Positions 51,805 to 59,204 of a stretch of 64,000 nt of DNA are shown one piece after another (positions within the stretch are counted from its first letter, which is position 1; each line of letters begins with the position of its first letter). Under the pieces are notes generated by a model, which was not told the DNA's origin, ran no database searches, and worked only from the letters and a program-made list of their open reading frames with translations. Both the position numbers and the translations under genes were made by a program. The stretch spans positions 15,709,625 through 15,773,624 of the forward strand of contig OZ036005.1 in assembly GCA_964035015.1 (NCBI GenBank). The letters are read 5' to 3'. Origin of the DNA: Corallium rubrum (taxonomy: Eukaryota; Cnidaria; Anthozoa; Scleralcyonacea; Coralliidae).

Positions 51805-52902
51805 TTAACCCAGGTTTTGTACGTCACTTTCGGGTATCCATGAGTTGTGTTTACTGTCATAACCCAACCACTTGACCAACACCATCTTCCTTCCCGCGAC
51901 TCTCTTCCTCCTCAACATCTTCTCCACCCTATAAACGTCGTCCTTCTTATCCACCGGCGACAACTCCTCCTCATAAAACTTTCCGATAATCGGCTCGCCC
52001 TCAGCGTCCTCAATCTCGTAAACGTTTGGATCACCACGGATGACCTTCGTAATCCTGAGGATTTCCTCAGTGAAGTTAGCCTCATAACCCTTTGTAAATA
52101 TGCTCTTATACTTTGACACCCTTACAGTGTCTCCAACCCGGAACTTGGGTAAGGGATGATCACCAAAATGGTGACCAAACAACGTATTCCAGACCTGATT
52201 TTCGTTTGACTTACCGACGTCCTTAGGCTTCAGCATAACGACACTGTGTTTTGTGTTGTTATAACCCTCAACGAGATCATCCAGGACATCAATCCACCTA
52301 TAAGTTCCCTTGGTGTAAAAGTACTTCCACATAGCAGTCTTAAGTGTTCTGTTGAACCGTTCGACGATCGCTGCTTTCTTGTCCGAAAACGTACTGAAGT
52401 ACTCAACACCACGTTCCTTCAGAAGACCTTTCACACCAACGTTATAAAACTCCTTCCCGTCGTCGAACTGAGCCAGGTTAGGGTAACCGCCAAATCGGTC
52501 TTTGAACTGTCCCAACAGCTTATCCACAGCCCCGGTCATGCTTTTCGTGTCCTTCCTGTAAATGGGAACGGCGAAAGCATACCTACTCAGAATCTCAACA
52601 GCTGTTAGGATCCAGTAATACCCCTTATTCTGGTTCTTATACTTCCCCATATCAACCAAGTCCATCTGTATCTGTTCACCAAGGTGGCTAACGAACGTCT
52701 GTCTGAATTTATGCTTTCTCACAACCGGCCTATACCTCGTGTATGTGTCCTGTGTTTTCAGCCAGTCCCTCACCACCTTCCTACTCACATCAAGACCTTC
52801 TCCCACCGCCTTCTGATACAGCCGTTCAGCCGATTGATATCCTGTTTTCGGATTGTAGTAAATATCTCTCAATTCCTGTTCCAGCCCAACCCCAGCGTCC
52901 AT
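51805..52902 (-). CDS. Polinton integrase with chromodomain
   Basis: 365 codons from ATG at 52902 (the frame extends 17 codons further only to a TTG). N-terminal helical region (YYNPKTGYQSAERL), then the RVE catalytic core with Asp at about 81 (QMDLVDM), Asp at about 147 (QFDDGKEF) and Glu at about 182 (IVERFNRTLK), then an SH3-like region (FRVGDTVRVSK) and a C-terminal chromodomain (VEKMLRRK...LVKWLGYDSKHNSWIP). The chromodomain may steer integration to marked chromatin. All three catalytic residues are present. Confidence 0.9.
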   Translation of the reverse strand: MDAGVGLEQELRDIYYNPKTGYQSAERLYQKAVGEGLDVSRKVVRDWLKTQDTYTRYRPVVRKHKFRQTFVSHLGEQIQMDLVDMGKYKNQNKGYYWILTAVEILSRYAFAVPIYRKDTKSMTGAVDKLLGQFKDRFGGYPNLAQFDDGKEFYNVGVKGLLKERGVEYFSTFSDKKAAIVERFNRTLKTAMWKYFYTKGTYRWIDVLDDLVEGYNNTKHSVVMLKPKDVGKSNENQVWNTLFGHHFGDHPLPKFRVGDTVRVSKYKSIFTKGYEANFTEEILRITKVIRGDPNVYEIEDAEGEPIIGKFYEEELSPVDKKDDVYRVEKMLRRKRVAGRKMVLVKWLGYDSKHNSWIPESDVQNLG

Positions 52903-52921
52903 ATAACCTAACCTATGATAT
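52903..52921. promoter_or_regulatory. 19-base divergent intergenic spacer
   Basis: The integrase start (52902, minus) and the next start (52922, plus) face away from each other with only 19 bases between. TATATGG and TATATGG-like words abut both starts. Any promoter must be very compact or lie inside the neighbouring genes. Confidence 0.5.
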
Positions 52922-54346
52922 ATGGATAAGACCCTGAGAGAGTTTTTCACCAAATACCCATACGCCGATAGAACTAAGCTTATAACTGATTCAGTCTTCG
53001 GTCAGTCAGAACCTGGTGTGTTCTTCGGACCTATCAACGGTACATACATCTACACTGGTGACGCGGAGTTTAAGAACAATAAAAACTACACCAAGTATTT
53101 AACAATAAATAAACCACCACCCAGATTTCCGAAGATATGGCTCGGTGGTGGTACGGTACAAAAAGTTCAGGGTAAGCGGCACTGGAAGAGTGACATTGAG
53201 GGAAAATACGACTTCTCGAAGTTCACGTATCTATCAGACAACGCCATAGACTACGACCTTAACAATTTCAGGATCTACGTTAACGGCCAGGACTTTTTTA
53301 TGGCAAAGTTACCAGTCCTGAATCCAGGGAACCGGACGGACATCGCGAAATGGTGGAATGATAATGAACCTTATTACCAACTTAGAACCGCTGTTTACCT
53401 CAGTTCGTACTGCTGTGGCGTTGGGGTAGAACACCTAAAATTCTCAGAAGACGTATATCCGGTGGTCTCCTCAATCATGCGTTTCCACCTCTATTTCACC
53501 ACGCGACGTATACTAAGACGTCTGATAACGGAAAAGAGGAGTGACCTAATGAGAGAGTTTGGCGTCGGAGATGATGTGATTGACAACATGGCGAACATAC
53601 CTAGGGAAAAAAAGTTCCTGATTAATCCGAAGTCTGGTTACAAACACAACCGTTCGTTCCATGAGTGGATGTGGCGTCTCAATAGCGACTATAAGACACA
53701 CTACAGAAGGTTCATCCCTTTACGGACAAATGGTTTTACCAGGGTAGGTCTGCAGTATCTGAATGAGTTCATCGAGGCTTATGTCTACGCCGTTCTCGGT
53801 TCACAGGCTAAAACAAGAGTCAGCGTTGTTAACAAAGGTGCTGGCAGTCTTGAGACACAGCAGGAATTCAGAGTCCTTGTAGAGGATGCCGTCGTTAACT
53901 ATTCCGTTAGTACTTGGATTCTGAACATGAACAGGGCAATATCAGATACTAACGTCACCCAGAACCTGGCCATAAGTCCTGACACGTGGTTAGTGCCGGG
54001 TTCACTGACGATACTGAAGGAAAAAATCATAGGGTACAACAACGTTCTCAGACGTGCGTCAGAGGGTATGAGGTTTGGTATTAATTCTGAAGTCAACTAC
54101 CAAGGTGTTCACAAACAACCACCAAAGACACACCAAGAAAGCGGTCCACACCTGGAAACACTAGACGACAGTGACGGACAGACCGACAAACCAACCGTCC
54201 ACACACCTGACAAACCAGCCATCCACACACCTGACAAACCAACCGTCCACACACCTGATAGGCAACCAAAGCCGGACAATGAGTTGGGAATCCTACTAGT
54301 CCTCACAGCTGTGTCTGGGTATCTGTTCAGTAAATACGTCTTATAG
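52922..54346 (+). CDS. Large protein with Thr-Pro repeats and C-terminal anchor
   Basis: 474 codons. A large globular domain of unknown type (residues about 1-390) is followed by a low-complexity stretch with three to four repeats like KPTVHTPD and then a hydrophobic C-terminus (LGILLVLTAVSGYLFSKYVL). This looks like a tail-anchored protein with a stalk, so a virion surface or fibre role is plausible (inference). No signal peptide is visible. It ends 3 bases before the next gene. Confidence 0.6.
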   Translation: MDKTLREFFTKYPYADRTKLITDSVFGQSEPGVFFGPINGTYIYTGDAEFKNNKNYTKYLTINKPPPRFPKIWLGGGTVQKVQGKRHWKSDIEGKYDFSKFTYLSDNAIDYDLNNFRIYVNGQDFFMAKLPVLNPGNRTDIAKWWNDNEPYYQLRTAVYLSSYCCGVGVEHLKFSEDVYPVVSSIMRFHLYFTTRRILRRLITEKRSDLMREFGVGDDVIDNMANIPREKKFLINPKSGYKHNRSFHEWMWRLNSDYKTHYRRFIPLRTNGFTRVGLQYLNEFIEAYVYAVLGSQAKTRVSVVNKGAGSLETQQEFRVLVEDAVVNYSVSTWILNMNRAISDTNVTQNLAISPDTWLVPGSLTILKEKIIGYNNVLRRASEGMRFGINSEVNYQGVHKQPPKTHQESGPHLETLDDSDGQTDKPTVHTPDKPAIHTPDKPTVHTPDRQPKPDNELGILLVLTAVSGYLFSKYVL

Positions 54347-54352
54347 TATATG
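54344..54352 (+). promoter_or_regulatory. TAGTATA motif overlapping a start codon
   Basis: TAGTATATG, with ATG at 54350; the TAG also forms the stop of the upstream gene. Confidence 0.55.
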
Positions 54353-55138
54353 AGTCTGTTTTATGGTTACAACAGACTGAACACAGTGACTAAGAAACAA
54401 CTCAGCGATAGGCTGAGAGAAGTCCTTAACACAAAGGTTCGTGACTACAAGGTCATCTTTGATCTGAACGTAACCAGATCCAGTAAAAACGCAGTCTCCA
54501 AACTCCATTTTGTTGATTACATAGAAGACAGGGATGGTGAAATCCACTCAGCCATGTTTTGGAGACCCCCTAGTATCAACCCACAGCTAAACACCACCGG
54601 TGACCACCACTTCCTTTACCCTGAGACAACGATAAGAACAGCCTTTCACGCTAACGTGCCCAGATTCATGTTCACTGATGTTTCAGTTTTCGTTGTGGTA
54701 AAGAGGAATAGTGTGAGATCGGCGTCGGGTACCTGGGAAACAATCGTTTCCAATGTCAATGTTAACGATGGTAGAAGCCTTGGGTTTAAAGCTGGGGTGA
54801 ATAACAAACTGGTTTTCGGTGGGATGACACCGTCTAGGTTTCGTGAGTGTACAATTCCAGCGAAGTTCATCGGAAAAAAGGTTCTGGTATCTGCCCACTG
54901 GCTATCTGGGCTTAGAGTGTCACACGTCAGGATAAATGGTGAGATACTGAGGGACTCATACACTATGTGTGACATCGAACAAATAGGGAAACCTTATCTT
55001 AATGTGTTTGGGGTAAACAGCTTAAAAAGTTTTTATTCAGACATCAACTTTTACGGTATGAAGATCGTGGAGGGTCGTCTGGGGGAACCTGAGATCGGGA
55101 GAATTTGTAAAGAGACCATGGTTGAATATGGTCTTTAA
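54350..55138 (+). CDS. Lectin-like (LamG/ConA fold) protein
   Basis: 262 codons. Beta-rich, with a pattern like LamG or concanavalin-type lectins: SLGFKAGVNNKLVFGGM in the middle and INGEILRDSY, then a final strand set ending FYGMKIVEGRLGEPEIG, which resembles the last strands of LamG-like jelly rolls. A receptor-binding role is an inference. It has no membrane segment. It lies directly after the anchored protein, with which it might form a surface complex. Confidence 0.5.
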   Translation: MSLFYGYNRLNTVTKKQLSDRLREVLNTKVRDYKVIFDLNVTRSSKNAVSKLHFVDYIEDRDGEIHSAMFWRPPSINPQLNTTGDHHFLYPETTIRTAFHANVPRFMFTDVSVFVVVKRNSVRSASGTWETIVSNVNVNDGRSLGFKAGVNNKLVFGGMTPSRFRECTIPAKFIGKKVLVSAHWLSGLRVSHVRINGEILRDSYTMCDIEQIGKPYLNVFGVNSLKSFYSDINFYGMKIVEGRLGEPEIGRICKETMVEYGL

Positions 55139-55143
55139 TTAGA

Positions 55144-55656
55144 ATGAAGAGAAAAAGAAAAAGCGTTATCACCTTCAACCACATTGGTAAAAACCTCCAA
55201 TCGGCTGAAGTGGACAAACTGCAGAGACTTTACTCGTATTACCATAAGCTAGCGACTTGTTACAAGTGGAAACACACCCGACTGAAGAGACTGAAGATGA
55301 TCCTTGAGACGGTCTCTATTGGGTTGACCGTGGTTGGGGGAATAGCTGGTGGTGTCACAGCTAACCCACTGATCCTCGGAACCATAGCCGGTCCTGGCGT
55401 CCTGATCCAAGGGTATATGACCAAGTCGGGGATGTCTGGCAGACTGGAGAACTGTGAATTCGCTCATATCAACTACCACAAGGTTTTGACACAGATCAGA
55501 AGCTTCCTACGTGGGGCTTCCTACGATGAGACTGTCTTCCTATCCGACGTCCGTGTACTCGACGACATTGTGACTGAGGTCTGTCCACACTTCGACAGTA
55601 TGATCACACGGTACCATAGGACTTACGACTCACCTGAGCCTGCCGGGCCTGGCTGA
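55144..55656 (+). CDS. Glycine-rich membrane protein
   Basis: 170 codons. Homologous to 5468-5965. Basic N-terminus, helical segment, then a hydrophobic Gly-rich region (TVVGGIAGGVTANPLILGTI, residues about 60-82), then a second helical domain. The 3' end overlaps the 3' end of the kinase gene on the other strand by about 50 bases. Function unknown; conservation in two diverged elements shows it is a real gene. Confidence 0.65.
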   Translation: MKRKRKSVITFNHIGKNLQSAEVDKLQRLYSYYHKLATCYKWKHTRLKRLKMILETVSIGLTVVGGIAGGVTANPLILGTIAGPGVLIQGYMTKSGMSGRLENCEFAHINYHKVLTQIRSFLRGASYDETVFLSDVRVLDDIVTEVCPHFDSMITRYHRTYDSPEPAGPG

Positions 55657-56347
55657 CGGTTCTGACTATCTCTGGTATGTAAACGTCCCGGTCACCCACA
55701 CGAGCCATCCAACCGTGAAATCCGCTAGGGATTCCGTGGAGGGTATTGACTACCTCCGACTCATCCGGACCGAAGTCTTCCCAATCGAGGGTAATCACCT
55801 TAGTTCCCTTAAGGGCTATGTCCTCAGTCATCTCCCTCATATACCTCTCTATACACCCAAGATAGTCCTTAGTCACACCGACCTCACATTCCCGACCTCT
55901 CCTGAGCATTCGGCCGTGACAGGTGTCAACCGAGGCTTCTAGGAATAGTAGAGCGTCAGGGGCCGGAAGTAGATTGTTTAGTGGGTGGAAGACCTGGGAA
56001 TACTCAGAAAACTGTTTGTCGGTTATCCACCCATTACGTCAACAGTTCTTAGTAAAAACCATACAGCTGTGATGTGTTCGCTCTACAATCACATTCTTCC
56101 ATTCGTTGATTAACTCCAGAGCCTCTAGGTAGACGCCGATCCTTTCATTGAGGAACCAGGTCTCCATTTCGTACGCCCAGGTCTTAGGGTCGGCGTAAAA
56201 CCTTTCGAGGTATGGATTGTCGTCAACTGGCTCCTCAGCAAGGTAATAACCATTTCTTACAGCGAATGGTATAGCGAACGTTGTCTTTCCCACACCGATG
56301 TTTCCGTCGAGGGTGATCAGCCGAGCACCGGGCTTTGGGTTGGTCAT
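55604..56347 (-). pseudogene. Deoxynucleoside kinase (thymidine kinase-like), one internal stop
   Basis: The frame starts at ATG 56347 (MTNPKPGARL). P-loop LDGNIGVGKTTF at about residues 10-21; EEPVDDNP and WFLNERI are typical of the dNK family; VIVERTHHS is the ER[ST] motif; LRRGRECEVGV is the lid. A single TGA at 56039-56041 interrupts it, and the frame is otherwise open to 55604. It would phosphorylate nucleosides for DNA synthesis. Such kinases are common in DNA viruses. Confidence 0.8.
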
Positions 56348-56392
56348 TATACCCCAGGTATACGGTATGATCCTAGACCTCCCGTATTTTAT

Positions 56393-56713
56393 ATGAAGAT
56401 TCCAAAGAGACTTAGACGACCCATACTGATTATCTTCCACGCCCTAAGAAGAGCTATCGGGGTGATGAGACATTGTGTTAGAAGAAACCATAGGGGAGAG
56501 TACTACGTGACTGAGTCTGTTGTTGTCTGGCCGACGGTCTCAGAGATTCCTATAGATGACCTCACAGACTTCCTACAAACAGCCTCAGAGATTCCTACAG
56601 ATGGTCTCACAGATTCCTCAGAGACGGCCTCAGAGATTCCTACAGATGGTCTCACAGATTCCCCAGAGACGACCTTAGAGATTCCCACAGATGACCTCAC
56701 AGATGAAACATAG
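56393..56713 (+). CDS. Basic-then-acidic protein with 14-residue repeats
   Basis: 106 codons from ATG at 56393. The first 40 residues are basic with one possible membrane or amphipathic helix (LIIFHALRRAIGVM). The rest is four tandem repeats like SEIPTDGLTDSSET. It lies divergently from the kinase with about 45 bases between starts. It is absent from the relict element. Function unknown. Confidence 0.5.
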   Translation: MKIPKRLRRPILIIFHALRRAIGVMRHCVRRNHRGEYYVTESVVVWPTVSEIPIDDLTDFLQTASEIPTDGLTDSSETASEIPTDGLTDSPETTLEIPTDDLTDET

Positions 56714-56725
56714 ATTAGTGTATAG

Positions 56726-57112
56726 ATGGCTGACGAAACATCTGAGAAAACCTTGGAAGTCCCTAAAATAACATCAGCGGTCAAGACGGAGAAAGTTAAG
56801 GATCCGAAACGGGTGGCTGCTGGTAAACGACTGGCTCAGATATCAAAGACAGCCAAGGAGAGAAAAGCCAGGGAGCGGTTGGCGGCTGAGATTGGTCCTG
56901 GGGTTGGTGGGGGCCGGTCAGCTTATTACGGATATCTAATCGGGACCGTTGGGTTGGTTATCGGTGGGGCCTCACTTTATTACACTATGAGGCAGGAGAG
57001 AAGGGAGGTTCAGAGACTGAAAACCGTTGATGAGGAGAAGGTAATGGATGGAACTGTCGAACCACAGAACCCCGTTCGGACTTCCCCGGTTTTAGACACC
57101 TTCGATGAATGA
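56726..57112 (+). CDS. Small single-pass membrane protein
   Basis: 128 codons. Homologous to 6158-6481; shared KDPKRVAAGKRLAQISK basic motif (residues about 25-41), then a transmembrane helix (about 72-93, YLIGTVGLVIGGASLYYT). TAGTGTATAG lies just before the ATG. Its end overlaps an upstream ATG of the next frame. Confidence 0.65.
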   Translation: MADETSEKTLEVPKITSAVKTEKVKDPKRVAAGKRLAQISKTAKERKARERLAAEIGPGVGGGRSAYYGYLIGTVGLVIGGASLYYTMRQERREVQRLKTVDEEKVMDGTVEPQNPVRTSPVLDTFDE

Positions 57113-57121
57113 AATATGTGT

Positions 57122-57131
57122 TAGTATAATG
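57122..57131 (+). promoter_or_regulatory. TAGTATA motif abutting ATG at 57129
   Basis: TAGTATAATG. It decides the start of the next gene in favour of 57129 over the in-frame ATG at 57105. Confidence 0.55.
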
Positions 57132-57365
57132 TCAACCACCGACCGAAAAGAACTGATGAACGAGCTCTACGACGCCCTCCTGATCACAAGCGGAGCTGTG
57201 GCGGTCTCCATGGTTTCGAAGAAGGTCCTGAGGGAACCTTTGGGTACTCCTGAATCTGTAAAGGGTACCGTCAAGCTGGCTCTAGCCGTTGGAATCAGCA
57301 CAGTTGGGATTAAGTATGCCCAATCGAAGGGGTATTTACCGGTTGATCCGTTCAAAACAAAGTAA
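57129..57365 (+). CDS. Small membrane protein ending VDPFKTK
   Basis: 78 codons from ATG at 57129. Helical N-terminus, KKVLREPLGTPESVKG, one hydrophobic segment (KLALAVGISTVGIKYA) and the tail LPVDPFKTK. Homologous to the broken gene at 6503-6725. Function unknown. Confidence 0.6.
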   Translation: MSTTDRKELMNELYDALLITSGAVAVSMVSKKVLREPLGTPESVKGTVKLALAVGISTVGIKYAQSKGYLPVDPFKTK

Positions 57366-57423
57366 ACACTCATGGGTTGGACTGACTCAGAGGGTTTAGG
57401 GAAAAGTTGGGACCGGAAGTTAA

Positions 57424-58440
57424 ATGAATTGTGGGATCTGTGGAAAAAAATTTAGTTCTAAGGGAAATCTTACCCAACACGTCAGACAAATCCACAACAG
57501 GGAAAGAAATTACAGATGTGAGGACTGTGGGAGGACGTTCACGAGGGGGAATGATATGAGAAAACACCGTGGGAGAGTACACGGAGTACGTGGATTATAT
57601 GGAGTACGCGAATCCGTCACAACATACACGAAGATTGAAACAACTGAAATTAGGTACACAACCGAAATAAAAGTTGTCACCAAGAAAAGTCGTGAGTCTA
57701 AGGGGGAAAGAGACGTTGAGAATACCCTACGCGGTTACACGATCGGATACATTAGGGAGAAGACGTTTGATGGGTTAACCGGGTTGGGTGGTGGTCCCCT
57801 ACGGTATGACTTCGCGGTACCTGTGGGTTGTACCGCGGAAGAGGCTGAAAAATGTTTTGAGAAACTAAAACAACACGACCAAATGAAAAACGACTACGCT
57901 AGGTTACATGGTTATCCCCTACTCAGGATCCCATACTATAGAAGTTATAAAATTTACGATATAGTCAGAAAATTCCTGGTGGATAACGGACTGATTCACT
58001 CAATATCCATTAGTTTATATATGGCTAGTGTAGTTGCTGGTGGACTGTTTAACGCCTTGGCCTTCGCGGGCGCTGGATTCCTGTTCTCAAAGTTAAATCA
58101 CACCGGATATGAAGCTGAGATTAAGAGACACAATCACGCCCTTGAGCAGCTGGCCAGGGCAAAGGAGAAATGGTATGAGAGTGAGGTGGATAAGAAGGAT
58201 AGGATACAGAGGTTAAGACAGGAACTGTCTGACGCCAACGCTGACATCAACACAACGAATCACGCTCTGGGTCTGCTGAAGGGTAGGTTAAGACAGGCTG
58301 AGGTCGTTGGGTTGTCCCAACCAAAGCCTGAGTTGTCTGACTATTACAAACCATCGGGTGAGATGAAAGAGTATCAGACCCTGTTTATCGGGTCTGTTGG
58401 TTTGGTTGGTGGGTATCTGATGTCTAGGTTTGTTTTGTAG
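57424..58440 (+). CDS. Zinc-finger/nuclease-like protein fused in frame to a coiled-coil membrane protein
   Basis: 338 codons. Two C2H2 fingers (CGICGKKFSSKGNLTQH; CEDCGRTFTRGNDMRKH) at residues 1-55. A middle region with LRYDFAVP and, later, YPLLRIPYYRSYKIYD resembles small PD-(D/E)XK-type endonucleases. From residue 200 the sequence matches the separate gene at 6734-7168: hydrophobic GLFNALAFAGAGFLFSKLNH, a coiled coil, then a C-terminal hydrophobic segment. The internal ATG at 58021 is preceded by TTAGTTTATAT, so two products from one frame are likely. Confidence 0.6.
   Translation: MNCGICGKKFSSKGNLTQHVRQIHNRERNYRCEDCGRTFTRGNDMRKHRGRVHGVRGLYGVRESVTTYTKIETTEIRYTTEIKVVTKKSRESKGERDVENTLRGYTIGYIREKTFDGLTGLGGGPLRYDFAVPVGCTAEEAEKCFEKLKQHDQMKNDYARLHGYPLLRIPYYRSYKIYDIVRKFLVDNGLIHSISISLYMASVVAGGLFNALAFAGAGFLFSKLNHTGYEAEIKRHNHALEQLARAKEKWYESEVDKKDRIQRLRQELSDANADINTTNHALGLLKGRLRQAEVVGLSQPKPELSDYYKPSGEMKEYQTLFIGSVGLVGGYLMSRFVL
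58009..58023 (+). promoter_or_regulatory. TAGTATA-like motif before internal ATG at 58021
   Basis: TTAGTTTATATATG inside the fused frame, similar to the motif before separate genes of this element. Confidence 0.4.
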
Positions 58441-58469
58441 GGCTTAGGAGGTTCTGAAGACTTGTTATA

Positions 58470-58751
58470 ATGTCTGTCTCCTGGTCGGACTTACCGGAAG
58501 GGCTTAAGGATTTATCGTCCTCAGGCGTTGGGTGGGTCTGTAAGCAGATGGGGATTGAGTTAGTAACCCCAACCTGGGACCCACCCAGACGTAGTACGAA
58601 GTTGTGGTGTGAGGATTGTTCCAGATTCCGTGTGAAGGTGAGAACTGAGATGTATTCCTGTCCAGGATGTGGTGATACGAAGTATGGATATGTTGTCGGG
58701 AGATATCGGGCGGCTCTTGGTCGTAGAAGTGAGCATTCGAGAAATCATTAG
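58470..58751 (+). CDS. Small zinc-ribbon protein
   Basis: 93 codons. CEDC at about residues 47-50 and CPGC at about 64-67 form a four-Cys zinc ribbon; the C-terminus is basic. GTTATAATG contains the start. Such proteins can be transcription or replication factors; the role is not known. Confidence 0.55.
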   Translation: MSVSWSDLPEGLKDLSSSGVGWVCKQMGIELVTPTWDPPRRSTKLWCEDCSRFRVKVRTEMYSCPGCGDTKYGYVVGRYRAALGRRSEHSRNH

Positions 58752-59204
58752 ATGAGGAAGAGACTCACCAGAGTCGTCAGGGATACAGCCGTTGATATCA
58801 TCCTAGCCGACTTTTCCAAGGTTCTCCAAGTGATGAGAAGTAAGGGTCTGATAAGAGGCCGTAACCTATCCAGATACAATTATTACATCATCAGATTGTG
58901 CTCAAGAAGAGGGATTGGGTTACTGAGTGGTTTGAAGGATCTTAAAAAGGGGAAAACAAAGGATCTGTTTGATAACAATCTGTTCGGGATTGTGTATAAA
59001 GAACTTGGTTGGGACCGTACCCCGGACAAGTTCTACACCAGGTGGTTGAGACGACACCTAACGGAATGTGATCACCCCTGTTATAACGATGAGCTCAGGT
59101 GTTATGATCCACCAAGACGACGACTATTCCGGCGAAGACCTCCGTCTCTACGAAAGGTTAATCGGTTACGACATAAATCAGTTAGACAGAGCCCTGAGGG
59201 GTAA
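58752..59204 (+). CDS. Basic protein overlapping PolB
   Basis: 150 codons beginning directly after the previous stop (TAGATG). Helical, with a strongly basic C-terminal tail (PPRRRLFRRRPPSLRK). Its last 100 bases overlap the PolB start in another frame. It could be a DNA-binding or terminal-protein-like factor; unproven. Confidence 0.5.
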   Translation: MRKRLTRVVRDTAVDIILADFSKVLQVMRSKGLIRGRNLSRYNYYIIRLCSRRGIGLLSGLKDLKKGKTKDLFDNNLFGIVYKELGWDRTPDKFYTRWLRRHLTECDHPCYNDELRCYDPPRRRLFRRRPPSLRKVNRLRHKSVRQSPEG

